From NCBI GenBank assembly GCA_964023275.1, contig OZ029914.1:36258424-36322423 (forward strand): a DNA stretch of 64,000 bases, read 5' to 3'. Every line of letters begins with the position of its first letter. Position 1 is the first letter of the stretch. The DNA comes from Norana najaformis. Its lineage: Eukaryota; Annelida; Clitellata; Crassiclitellata; Hormogastridae. The notes below the pieces were generated by a model. It worked only from the letters and a program-made list of their open reading frames with translations. It had not been told where the DNA came from and ran no database searches. The position numbers and the translations under genes are program-made. Below are positions 22,060-32,045 of the stretch, one piece after another.

Positions 22060-22925
22060 TATATTACATGGAATGTGTATACATTGCAGTGACAGATACA
22101 GGTGAAATATCTAAATGAGTAAGTGATCAAACGAACGAACGAACAAAAGAACAAAGGAACGAATGATTAAAGTGATAACTTAACTATAATTATATTCCGA
22201 CAATTCAGCACAATTACTCAAACTCAAATGAGTTCCCACTCTTGCAGATTTGAGTCACTGCTGACAATACATTACCTCACCTTACCTTACCTTACTTTAC
22301 TTTGCCTTATTTTACCGAGCCTTACCTTACCTTACCTTATCTTTCATTGTTTTGCCTATTCTTACCTTACGTTACCTTATCTTAAACGAGTACCAACGAA
22401 GGTTCGGTCGTTTAAAAAGATGTCATGTTCTTGAGTAGCTGTACCGTATTTGCCGTATTTTAAGCCGAATGAGTCTTCAACTTCGGATTCACACTTATGA
22501 GGATCTTCTACATATCCACTCTAGAGGAATTGTGAATATGGGATTGGATCGATCAATCGATCGATCCATCCATTCATCCATCCACCTATTCATCCATCCA
22601 ACCATCTGTCCGTCCGTCCATCCATCCTAACTGTTAGCAAACTCACCTGAACCCGATAACCGATAATATGGACAAATCAATAGAAGCAAATCCGTGAGTT
22701 GTTTGTTTCAAACGCTGTTTTGCAAATAAACTTCAATGGTTGTTTTGCATAATCGATCGTCACATCAAAAAATAGCCTACACTGGAAAATTCCTTAGGCG
22801 TGGTTTTACGTGGGTATTCGTTTATGTGACGCTACGTAAATGTAAAAAGCCTATATATATACATATAAATAAAAGGCACTCAATCGTGTACATAATTAAA
22901 AATAAATGAACGAATATCACGTATG
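22060..22925. repeat. Simple-sequence rich intergenic region
   Basis: It includes an imperfect GAAC run (22130-22160), a pentanucleotide CTTAC/TTACC array (about 22265-22385) and an ATCC/ATCG array (about 22548-22625). No gene is seen. Short frames across these arrays are low-complexity artefacts. Confidence 0.75.
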
Positions 22926-22929
22926 CACA

Positions 22930-23125
22930 TATACAGAGGCACATTAGCCGATTGGTTAGGCGCTCGACTTGTAATGCAGAGAGTACGGATTCCAGGCTCT
23001 TCTGAGGCATTTACTTTGTACGGATCTTCAGCAAGTCCTTCACTCACATTTACTCAGCGCCATTGATTGATGCTTAGTCATTAGATAGTGGCGCTGAATA
23101 AATGCAGAAATAATTTTTAAAAATA
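22930..23125 (+). repeat. tRNA-derived SINE
   Basis: The 5' part is tRNA-like: an A-box-like TAGCCGATTGG near 22949, and a B-box-like GTACGGATTCC about 45 bp further on (22982-22992). A unique body follows and the element ends in 'GATAGTGGCGCTGAATAAAT' plus an A-rich tail, a terminus resembling LINE 3' ends in this window. It is not a functional tRNA because the stems do not pair. Confidence 0.6.
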
Positions 23126-24329
23126 TAATATGCTCACAATCATGAGAGAATAAGTGTATATATACATGAGGTGTATATATACATCATGAGGTCTATATAT
23201 ACACATTATTATGCATACGTGGTATTCATGACTTCTCCACAGCTGGTGCCAGTCCAAAGCCTCGATAAAGGAGGGACGACCCTATTCAGCTTCGTTATGA
23301 CACATCGTCGATAAACAGGAACAATCGACATACATATTCATACAATTCATACATATTCTGAATCTCTAAACCACGCCGACGCCCATGAGACAATACTGAG
23401 GTTTGTTTAAAGGTCTGCAAAAGATGGGCGTTTCCTAATAAAAAAATTGAAGTATTCCATATCCCACAAGTGAGACGTAGGGGAGGCGCTCATTTGCTTT
23501 TGTGTTGAGCCCTTGAGCCGGCAGTGGACGAACCCAAAGTCCTGGACACTAGGCCAGTGTATCGCAAGACTTGCCGATAACTCCAGTCTCATCTTCTGAT
23601 CTTCACTTCTCACCGACAACAATTCTAGTGCAGCTGTTAAGTCGGAGTGCTCCAGATGCACTGTTTTATCGGCTGTGATATGTGGCATGACGTGGCATGA
23701 CCATTTTGCCCTATAACTGAATGACAAGCAATAGTTTCAATACGTAGGAAGTAGTTAGCCGGGCTTAAATGAAATTCTGTTTTACGTTGAACTTAAGGTC
23801 ACTTGATAGAAAAATTCCATCAAGTTACCGATCTCTTTCTTATCCGAATCCCATATCTAAACTGAGCGAGTGCTTACATGTATGAATGTATTCAAGCATT
23901 TTATATAACGTTTTAAGAACCTCTTAAAACCGCTTTTCTTATTTTTAGTTGAATTGATGCCTACATAGATCTCTAACATGAATTAATTCAATTGCTAACG
24001 TCGGCTTTGGTAGCCTAAACCTTCGACTCTGAGAATATGCCTTTGTGTGGATTTTCCACAAGTTTAGGTTTCAGTATCACGACATAATTATATTTTGCAT
24101 ATAAGCTAGACCCTCCCGTGTTTTGAAACATGTCACAATCACCTGTCACGCGATGTAGTGCTGTTGAGCGGTTGCACCTGCATAACAGTATTGATTCTGA
24201 GATTTAAAATTGTGCAACTGGGCCTTCTACACTGTAGCCTGTTGTGTAGGCGACACTGTAGTCTATTGTATGGATTCTGCCATAAAGCTGGGAGTATTTA
24301 TTATGTTCGTCACGTGGCAATTTTTCTTT

Positions 24330-24520
24330 CTCATTAACCCCTCGGCTGCACCACAGACATATTCGGTCCATCTGATTCTGTCCCTTGTCTCCTTCAGTAA
24401 CCTGTCAAAGAATAGTTTAAGTCCACGACTTGATGCTGTCATTCACGTCATCTTAAGTTTCTCCGTGCTCCTAATCCAGGAGTTGTACCTTCAGTGATCT
24501 CCTTCTCAAGGGAATCTGGA
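24330..24520 (-). repeat. Weak LINE-like C-terminal fragment
   Basis: On the minus strand the frame after T-P-G-L-G-A-R-R-N-L-R, the later D-S-I-K-S-W-T segment and the D-x-x-x-W-like region resemble the 'PGRP..TW...I..WTGL' C-terminal region of LINE polyproteins, in a degraded state. The surrounding 23125-24750 contains nothing else I can name. Confidence 0.3.
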
Positions 24521-24754
24521 CTCTCCCATAGCATATGCTCTTTCCATAGCACCTGTTCAAAGCTTATACCCTTCCCTGCTTGATTACTACAAGCAGATTT
24601 CTCTGAACTGCTCCAGTTACCTTCTTGGTATAAATAAGTTCACATACATAACATTCTTGATATCGGAGTAGCCCCATAGAAAGAATCGTTCAAGAAAATA
24701 ACTACAGATTGTTTAATCGGCGGCCACACTGCAAAAGATGCACCCTTATCTCTC

Positions 24755-24920
24755 TTCCAGCTTTAATTCCAACACCATCCACCGTAGTCGTCTGACCGTC
24801 TGCCTGTCTGACTCTTGGATCCTGCCTATTTTATTTGCTTACAACGAGTGCCTATGTATAAGGTGCTTTCTGCGACTTAGCTTTCGTTGGGCGCCGTAGG
24901 AAACTCGATTTTACGATACA
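24755..24920 (+). repeat. LINE 3' end fragment
   Basis: It shares 'CCGTCTGCCTGTCTGACTCT'-like sequence and the 'TAGCTTTCGTTGGGCGCCGTA' end with the copy at 19.2-19.76 kb, followed by an AT/GATA-like tail. It is a short 5'-truncated fragment on the same strand. Confidence 0.55.
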
Positions 24921-25511
24921 AAACGATACAGTAGTTGATTCTTGCAATCGACAGATTTCCGGTAGCACAATAGATTTGTTATCCAATGGTTGCGGTTTTG
25001 AGCCAGCTCAGCAGACTCCCTGTAAAAACTCCATACGAATTGTTCAAGCTGAATTGTGTCGCGCCTCAGATTCAGGTTCACTGGCTTTGCACATATTAAA
25101 TAAACAAGTAAATAACTTCTAATGGTGACATTGCAATAATGTCTTCTGGATTATTACAGAGTCCTAAGACAGTTTATGTATTAGCCCACAAATAACACTG
25201 GCCAACACATAATTTGTTGCCTCAAATGTTAGAACTGTTTCTGGGTATATTTGACCTGCTGATTCCAGAAAAGGCACCAGTTTTCTCCCAGCAGGTCTAG
25301 TTTTCGAGATATAGAACATTATGCCATATACCAGTCCTTGCCTCTGCTCGCCCATAAAACATAAGGCTATAGCTATAATTATGTAGTGCTCAATTTATTA
25401 TGTGATACACTAAATAAACATAATAATACAAATACTTAAAAGAAAATGGTAGTACCTGAAACTGTACTTATATGATACCAAACAGAACAAGTTTGTTATA
25501 AAAATTTCAAG

Positions 25512-27215
25512 TCATTCGACATCGAAGAAGCTCCTTTTGTACGATTTCCGAGTGTGGCATCTGCCGGAACAATCGCACATAATATTCCAGCAATAGTCTG
25601 CCATCATGTGTGCATCCCATCTTCCTTGATATCGATTTTCCATTGTTTTGATGTCTTGGTGAAATCTTTCACCTTGCTCTTCGCTGAAGTCACCAAGATT
25701 CTCTGGAAAGCGATCTAAGTGACTGTGGAGATAATGGACTTTAATGCTCATGTTGCAGCCAAGCTTGTTGAAATGAAGAAGCATATCCTCTACTAGTTGT
25801 GCATAATTGTCTGCCTTCTTGTTGCCAAGAAAATTTTTAGTTACAAGAACAAAGGAAGACCAGGCACAAGATTCGATTTCATTCATTGATGGTATGAAAA
25901 GTGGGTCATTCATAAGTTGCCTGATCTGTGGACCATCGAAGATTCCAGCCTTCAATTTTTCCATTGTAATTCCTGGTAACTTGTGTACTATGTATTCGAA
26001 GCATGAACCTTCTTTATTCAAAGCCCTGACAAATTGTTTCATCAGGCCTAGCTTTATATGTAGTGGTGGCAGTATGATCCTATCTCGTGCCACCAAAGAT
26101 TCCTTGATTACATTTTGAGCTCCAACCACCATGTCTTTCCTCGAAGGCCAATCTTTTCTTGTCCAATGTTCATGCTTGGCTCTACTGTCCCAAAGACACA
26201 AAAAGCAGGGATACTTTGTGTAGCCACTTTGTTGACCAAGGAGGAAATTTACCATCTTCAAGTCTACACAAATTACCCATTGATGTTCTTTGTATTTTAT
26301 CTTTTCCAGTACTAAAGAGATGGCATTGTACTCTTCTTTCATCCTGGTGGAGTGACCGATTGGAATAGAACCAAATTTGTTGCCGTTATTTAAAAGCACA
26401 CATTTCAGACTACGTTTTGAACTGTCGATAAAAAGACGCCACTCATCTGGGCTGTAATCCGACAGACCAATTTTCTTCAATAAGTTGCTGATGTCATTAC
26501 AGAATACTAGGTTGTTGTCTTCGGTAAAGAATGGCAGCAAATCCTTTTCTCTGTTTCTATAAATTGTAATTTTCGTTCCAGGCTGAAGTGCATTCTTTTC
26601 CTTTAGTCTGGACGCAAGCAATTCAGACGACTCTTTGGAAAGATTTAAGTCCCTGATCAGATCACTCAACTCTTTTTGGTCAAAACGTTCACTGTGTGAA
26701 GTTGATTGGAAATCACTGTCACTGCCCCCACTTTCTTCACTTTCGTCATCTTGTCCGATATTGGACATGCAAGTGTCATCGTCTGAGAGCTGAGGTAGTT
26801 CGCGAAAAGGTGGAACTGGTACAATATCCGACTGCGGAACAGGTCTCCTGGCTGAAGGTATATCAGGGTAAGACAACTTGTGACGATTATTTCGATTGAT
26901 GCCTATGATATTAACCATACAAAAGTAACAGTCGTCGAAGTGGTTTATCTGTTCCCTCCAAACCATCGGTACACCAAATTTCAGGCAGCTTCTCTTTCCA
27001 GTTGTCCAGTGGCGCAATTGTTCAATACAAGTTTTGCATACTGTATGAGGAGCCAATTGCTTATCTTGATCTCCAAGTTTGACACCAAAATAACCTACAT
27101 ATGCTCTTTTTACAAACTCAGAAATCGGTTTCCTGTTTGCTTTTAGTGTGTATTCCCCACAAATGTAGCAGAATATGTCTGGATGGTTAATGCAGCTACG
27201 TCTGGAAGTAGCCAT
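25512..27215 (-). CDS. Transposase of Chapaev3-like element, copy 2 (567 aa)
   Basis: An intact 567-aa intronless frame. Its N-terminal zinc module matches copy 1: F-C-Y-I-C, then P-H-T-V-C-K-T-C, and D-D-C-Y-F-C. The linker is Ser/Asp/Glu-rich. In the catalytic region the candidate acids are D in W-R-L-F-I-D-S-S, D in C-V-D-L-K and E in Q-G-E-R-F-H-Q-D, with C-F-L-C between the second and third. The most conserved blocks are the I-L-P-P-L-H-I-K-L-G-L-x-K and H-S-H-L-D-x-F-P-(D/E)-N segments and the M-A-D-Y-C-W end. It shares roughly half its residues with copy 1, so the two belong to different lineages of one superfamily, not to one recent burst. A TATATAAA-like box lies upstream at about 27373-27383. 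Confidence 0.85.
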   Translation of the reverse strand: MATSRRSCINHPDIFCYICGEYTLKANRKPISEFVKRAYVGYFGVKLGDQDKQLAPHTVCKTCIEQLRHWTTGKRSCLKFGVPMVWREQINHFDDCYFCMVNIIGINRNNRHKLSYPDIPSARRPVPQSDIVPVPPFRELPQLSDDDTCMSNIGQDDESEESGGSDSDFQSTSHSERFDQKELSDLIRDLNLSKESSELLASRLKEKNALQPGTKITIYRNREKDLLPFFTEDNNLVFCNDISNLLKKIGLSDYSPDEWRLFIDSSKRSLKCVLLNNGNKFGSIPIGHSTRMKEEYNAISLVLEKIKYKEHQWVICVDLKMVNFLLGQQSGYTKYPCFLCLWDSRAKHEHWTRKDWPSRKDMVVGAQNVIKESLVARDRIILPPLHIKLGLMKQFVRALNKEGSCFEYIVHKLPGITMEKLKAGIFDGPQIRQLMNDPLFIPSMNEIESCAWSSFVLVTKNFLGNKKADNYAQLVEDMLLHFNKLGCNMSIKVHYLHSHLDRFPENLGDFSEEQGERFHQDIKTMENRYQGRWDAHMMADYCWNIMCDCSGRCHTRKSYKRSFFDVE

Positions 27216-27369
27216 AACCTTAAGGATGTTCGCATCTGAGGAATTAAGTGACTAACCTAAAAAATAGTAAGAACATGTAGTTATTTAATGTTCACATTCA
27301 CAGATTGTTCTTGCGACCAACTCTTAATATGCCCTAAGACGACTGTGGCTGCTCTATTTTTCAGGAGGC

Positions 27370-27385
27370 GGTTTATATAGGATAT
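27370..27385 (-). promoter_or_regulatory. Putative TATA box for copy-2 transposase
   Basis: On the minus strand the segment reads CTATATAAACC, about 160 bp upstream of the transposase ATG. Position and sequence parallel the TATA box of copy 1. The perfect TGACGTCA palindrome of copy 1 is absent here. Confidence 0.45.
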
Positions 27386-27823
27386 AAATGCTGACTTCAG
27401 CATAATCTATTTACATAGTTCGAAACCATGAAACGCTGTATAAGCACAAATAAATTCTAAATGAGGCCATGAATTTAGTGCTGAGTAAGCTGTAGGCTAC
27501 GGAATAGTTATTTCGTTGAATCAGCAATATCTCAGCACGCGGCAAGATATGCTGATTTTACATTATAAGGATGTAGGCATTATATGAATCAGCAAGAATT
27601 ATAATTAGCCATAAATAAAGCTTATTATGACATTTTAGTTTTGTCAAAGACATCGTTTAAAGAGTGGACTGGGTTTTCTTTACAAAATCGACGATATCTG
27701 AGAAACTAGACCTGATGCACTCAATCCAATGACATTTTCTGAATCAGCGCCCAAAATTACCCCAAGAACAGGTCTAAAACCGAAGGCAACAAGAAAAAAA
27801 ATTTTTTCTGTTGGCCAGTGTAA

Positions 27824-28370
27824 TGAAGCTAATTTCAAACACAGCACACGTACTCGCGTGGCGGCGCCTCTTGCCTGAGCATTAACATAATATTGCTGAT
27901 ACGATGCCTTTCGAAAGACATGCATGCAGAGAATCGAGCATGGTTAATTAAGAGCTACCAACTTAATTAATCAAACGTTTCTTAGACTGCTATAATTAGC
28001 CTAATTAGTTGGTCTTTGTGAACCAAGAAGAATATGACATGATAAAATATCTCAACTCGTAAGGAGTGCGATTATAAAAACTAATATTTTTCAAAATATT
28101 TTATCAAATGCAATAAACAGATTGTTTCTCTAGCTCGATATCAGTCATCAATAAGCTGAAAAATCTTATGAATCCAAGTTACATATTCAAGTCTAATAAA
28201 ACTAGGTCGATTCTTATTTAATAAACTTATAACAGTATAATTATATTGTATATGATTCAATAGTATGCTTTATAACGATCACTAGATTGTGACAAAAAAT
28301 TCTTCTTGCGTTCTATTAGCAAGATTGTCATCGTTAGGAGAGTTTAGCATGAGAGTGTAAGCAGATTGGT
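27824..28370. other. AT-rich intergenic region
   Basis: No gene or named repeat was identified. The sequence is AT-rich between the transposon and the coiled-coil fragments. Confidence 0.4.
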
Positions 28371-28375
28371 CGGCG

Positions 28376-28498
28376 CTATTTCATCTTATCCAGCTTTATC
28401 TTCTCAAGTTCAAGCTCAATCTTCAGTTTTCTTGTTTCATCCTCGTAAATGGAATCGCTGTCTTGAAGTTCTTTTTTACTCATCATGCGGAAAGTCAT
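28376..28498 (-). CDS. Short coiled-coil open frame (40 aa), fragment of the local coiled-coil family
   Basis: This encodes 40 residues ending K-L-K-I-E-L-E-L-E-K-I-K-L-D-K-M-K, close in style to the N-terminal coil of the 21.46-kb gene (L-R-L-E-L-E-K-V). It stops before any hydrophobic tail. It may be a truncated gene, a first exon, or a relic. The consistent minus orientation and position within the cluster support membership in the family. Confidence 0.4.
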   Translation of the reverse strand: MTFRMMSKKELQDSDSIYEDETRKLKIELELEKIKLDKMK

Positions 28499-28622
28499 AA
28501 ATACAAATAAAGAGGACCTTATAAGTACATTGTCGAGGTTACCTATTTACAAACCACGATATTTTATATCACAGAGAATCCATCCCTGGCATGGGTGTGT
28601 GTGAAAGTACATCCCCGGTTGG

Positions 28623-28835
28623 CTAAATCCGGCGGCGAAAATATATTAGGGCTTTGGTAACCGCTCCAGCTATCCCAATGAAGAGAAAGCGATCACGTGC
28701 ACTGAAGTAAATTATGCGACGATTTCTCTGAATGTCAGCTTCCGCTTGGATTTGTTCTAGTGTCTCACTGTAGCCATTCTTTCTTCGTGTTGTCTACTAC
28801 AAGAATTTTCCTCATGCAGTTTGCAAAACAACGGG
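28623..28835 (-). pseudogene. Relic of a coiled-coil/hydrophobic-tail gene
   Basis: The minus strand begins H-E-E-N-S-C-S-R-Q-H-E-E-R-M, which matches H-E-E-N-S-R-V-R-E-H-E-E-K-M of the 17.8-kb gene. After a one-base frame change it continues L-E-Q-I-Q-A-E-A-D-I-Q-R-N, then a hydrophobic F-L-F-I-G-I-A-G-A-V-T-K-A-L-I-Y segment and a basic end R-R-R-I before TAG at 28623. So the family architecture (charged coil, then short hydrophobic tail) is preserved but the frame is broken. A MITE sits directly upstream of it (28839-29304) and may have cut off its 5' half. Confidence 0.55.
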
Positions 28836-28838
28836 ATA

Positions 28839-29304
28839 GGGGCCGTCCATAAATGACATCACGCAATTTAGGACGAATTTTGACCCCTCCCCTCTCGTCA
28901 CACGTCGTCACAAAAGTCATATTCCCTAAAATATGACATCACAAAGCTCTGCACACCCCCTCCCCCCCGAAAAAACCAGATGTTCAGAATGTATATGCAA
29001 ATTTTCTTATAATTATCAAATAAAGTAATTATAACTATAAAAATACTTGAAACTATATAGTAGAACGAAGAAAAATGGAGGGAGTATAATTATTACAATC
29101 ATTATGCATTCCAGAAAATGAAAAGCTCTGGTAGAATCATTACAATTATTAAAAATGTTTAATAACAATAACTCGAAACAATCCAAATTGTTTGATGATG
29201 TGACGTCACATTTCTTAAACACCCCTCCCCTTCGTCACAAATCGTCACAGATGTGTGACCCCCTCTCGCCCGCTAGGTGCGTGACGTCATTTACTAACGG
29301 CCCC
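28839..29304. mobile_element. Non-autonomous DNA transposon (MITE), 466 bp, TIR GGGGCCGT
   Basis: The ends are GGGGCCGTCCATAAATGAC and, inverted, GGGGCCGTTAGTAAATGAC. Similarity extends inward through TCACGC, then GACCCC-like and GTCACA blocks. The flanks show ATA on both sides, a possible 3-bp target duplication. It has no coding capacity; its 63-codon frame is incidental. It contains several TGACGTCA/GTGACGTCAC palindromes. Sequences with this terminus are widespread in invertebrates; I cannot assign the superfamily with certainty. Confidence 0.7.
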
Positions 29305-29935
29305 ATAGACTTAAATGCAAACACAATTATGGAAACTGACATTTAGACTTGTGACGCACCCTAACTGCAGTCAAAGCTTCATAAACGTCTATAGCGCCAC
29401 TGTCAATTGATTACATTATTCATGTAACATGTTACGTGTAATTGCTTCAAGATCGTCCATAAAAACTGATAATATTGTTGGCATATTGTCAAGGTGATTC
29501 GTTTTTATTTTTTTCTGGAGCAGGTTGCTTGGCAACCTACGACATGAATTTTCTTGGTCATTCCTTACTTCTTTGCCGTAAGCGTTGGAAAACCATTATG
29601 TTCAATCGTGAACTTCTTTTGTTTTTTAGTTTGGGAACGCCTCTAATGAGTTTCTCTTGACGTGACGTTTATTAAATTACATTTTAAATTAAATTTGCGG
29701 CTAAATAGTTACCAAACCATACAAGGCAAATTGAACAACTCACCGTAGAATGTGTTTCAGTCCAAATAATTTGCCAAATCTGAGCAGCACTTGAAAGGTT
29801 AAGATAAACTAACAGCCTGTTAGCAAGTGGAATCAAAGCAGATAACGAGAGCACGACGCGTCCGTGATTTCCAAGTTTGGAAAAATACATCTGTGTGGGC
29901 TTTCCTGTGCTTTCAGTTTCTATATCAGAACAAGC
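29305..29935. other. Intergenic region, no gene supported
   Basis: Frames at 29475-29660 (+) and 29684-29995 (-) have no recognisable domain or paralogue. This region borders the segmental duplication that begins near 29.94 kb. Confidence 0.35.
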
Positions 29936-30082
29936 TTGCATCGGAGAGGAGTTACAATGTGTAACAGCACGATGTAACAGCGACCTAGAGAACATAGAAG
30001 ACGGGATGAGGTACTGGAATGTGGAGGCCGAAAAAGAACACAGAGATATTTTGGAGCATGGCCCATACGAGTAGTAGAGACA

Positions 30083-30285
30083 ATAGTTTAAACTGAATAC
30101 GAGATAGGATAGGAGCCAATGAAGTTGCTAAATTATGTAATCTCAGATATGAGAGAAACGGGGAAGACGTCCTATCAATCTGGCCACATATTTTAGTACT
30201 GAGGTCAACCTCAGTATACTTAGGCAAACCTGCGAGCACAGAATTACAGTAATCAATGCGACCACATATCATGGCATGAATCGTA
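30083..30285 (-). repeat. LINE reverse-transcriptase fragment (CR1-like), inserted in the duplication
   Basis: The minus strand encodes R-I-D-Y-C-N-S-V-L-A-G-L-P-K-Y, then a diverged H-I-x-P-like segment and I-L-S-R-I-Q-F-K-L-L. This is the conserved RT region before the LINE C-terminus (DYCNSVLAGLP, RI.FK). The insertion interrupts sequence that is continuous in the copy at 41.17 kb. Confidence 0.75.
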
Positions 30286-30974
30286 GTAGTAAAGACAGAT
30301 CAAGAAAACAGAATGACGCACAACTCTTAAGCGGGATATTTGGTAGTAACAAGACCTAGTGAAGTTAGAGACATGGTGTGCACGTAGATTCGAGCATCCT
30401 CTGAGACGGTTACTGTGTAGCAGGGGCCTGGAGCAAGTCTTTTAGTACAGTTCCTCAGCGCCGTCGGCTGATGATCCTCAAAAATGTAACATCACAGTAC
30501 TTCATACTGCTAGGCTAAATTTTAAGACATAATCTAACATTTCCTATAACTTCTTCAACCCCTAATTGCAACCTTTCACCTTAGTCGAAGCCACCATGTA
30601 TTTCCAATAATTACCGATTTTATCTCCCTATCGATGTCCAATTCTGGTGAATCCAGACCCAAACCTGTCCACGTCTGTTTGGTTGCTCCAGAAGCTTTCA
30701 AAGTTGAATATATTTTATGTGGATAACAAATGGATTTTGCATTTCAAGTCTTCCGTACCACGAAATGCAAACCGGTATGTAAGGCTTCGACAGCAGAGCG
30801 CATAAAGGGGACGATCAGTTGCTTATAGCGTCGTTCACTGCGTGCAGGTCATTGAATTTAATAGGAAATACGATACAGGCCTAAAGGCGAATACCTTCAA
30901 CAGGTCTTTAAGGACCGCTACATAAAAGCCAAAATACATAATACATATTTATATACCAACTGCATTCGTCTACA

Positions 30975-31335
30975 AAGACCGCCCATAAGGAATTCAAGAT
31001 TCGGCTTTAAAGTCAAAAGCAACGACAGCATATAACAAGCAATAAGACTGAATTTCCTCAGCGGTCGACAAGTTCAGTCGATAGAACCAGTTTTTTTGAG
31101 TAACATTTGTCGAGGCTCTACATAGAACCAATCGACTAAAGATGTAAATGAGTCTTCCATTTACGACGATATCCGAGAAGTAGAAGGAGTTAATAAGCCA
31201 ATTAGGCGAAGAACGATGGTCACTGAAGTCAGGTTGAAGGCACTACCAAACTACTAGCATTACCAAATGGAACACTTAGCCTCTTTCGACTCTTACTCTA
31301 ATCAATTTAACAGAACTTGAAAACAAGAGGCCAAG
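30975..31335 (+). pseudogene. Relic of the DEG/ENaC first exon
   Basis: The segment aligns with 33515-33840 of the functional gene. Shared blocks include 'CGACAGCATAT' against 'CGACACCATAT', an ATGAGTCTTCCATTT start region against ATGAGTCTCCCATTT, 'ACGATGGTCACTG', 'GAAGGCACT' and a 'CCTCTTTCGACTCTT'-like stretch. Stops and indels interrupt the frame soon after the start, and no transmembrane part or later exons are found. It is a truncated, decayed duplicate. Confidence 0.7.
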
Positions 31336-32045
31336 GGACACAGCAAGTGAACAGGATGTTACCTAACTAAGAAAATAATAGTTCTTCAATTCATGGGCGA
31401 TTGACATTAAAACTACGTCCAGACTTTCTTAGTGTAGACTTAAAACCGTGGTTAGTGGAAACTTGCTTTTTTCACGCAGACCATTAAATACATAACACAG
31501 GTCGGGCGGCAGTCAAAATGCGAACGGTGCATAAAGTTATACAACAAGAAATAAATAATTAAAACTTATATCAGAAGTAGAATGGACAAACGCTGCGTCG
31601 GAAAAAAGAAATTGCATGCTAAAACTAAGAATTTAACAGTTTAAAAGACAATTTTTTGTAGAAATACGAAAAAAAAATTAAAAATTAAAACATCCGGTAC
31701 ACTGCTCTTTTGCTAATCCCAATGCATATAATACATGCAAGTTGTATATTTTTAGTTTCTAAGTTTTCTTCTTAGCTTTAGTAGACCATGTGTATGACCT
31801 ACCTCCGTGTTCTTTAGTTGAGATATAGTAAATATTTACTAAAATTTATCGTTTACAGCGATGTTATTAACGTCTCGAATGCGTAATAAAACACAGTCTG
31901 TCTAAGAACACAGGTGTATCTGCATACAGACTAGTCTTGATACTGAAAATGTAATACAGAAAGGACTCGCCATCAATTTTTGTTCATTGATCTATTAAAG
32001 AAAAATATTGCATTCAAATTTATACCACTTAAGAAGTGATGCAGA

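Larger units (their letters stand above)
25196..27820 (-). mobile_element. Chapaev3-like (CMC superfamily) DNA transposon, copy 2
   Basis: A 2625-bp element has perfect 12-bp ends (CACTGGCCAACA and its inverse) and longer interrupted inverted repeats of about 120-130 bp, with matching 'TTGTTGCCT' and 'CAGGTCTAGTTT' blocks plus 'GAGATAT' at similar depth in both ends. The flanks are TAA at 25193-25195 and TAA at 27821-27823, a 3-bp target duplication fitting the TWA rule of Chapaev3. The transposase gene lies inside on the minus strand and is intact. Intact ends, duplication and frame suggest a fairly recent insertion that may still be autonomous. Confidence 0.85.
29940..32045 (+). repeat. Segmental duplication, upstream copy (with relic of ENaC exon 1)
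   Basis: Blocks at 30020-30085, 30283-31120 and 31965-32045 match 41145-42180 in the same order and orientation. Long nearly identical stretches include the 'GACAGATCAAGAAAACAGAA' region and the 'TTTTATGTGGATAACAAATG' region. The upstream copy has a LINE insertion at about 30083-30285 that the other copy lacks; the downstream copy lacks about 850 bp present here (31120-31965). The two copies bracket the functional channel gene. Confidence 0.8.

Noticed and set aside
22930-23000. Possible functional tRNA gene
   Set aside because: A- and B-box-like motifs are present but cloverleaf stems do not pair and a SINE body and tail follow.
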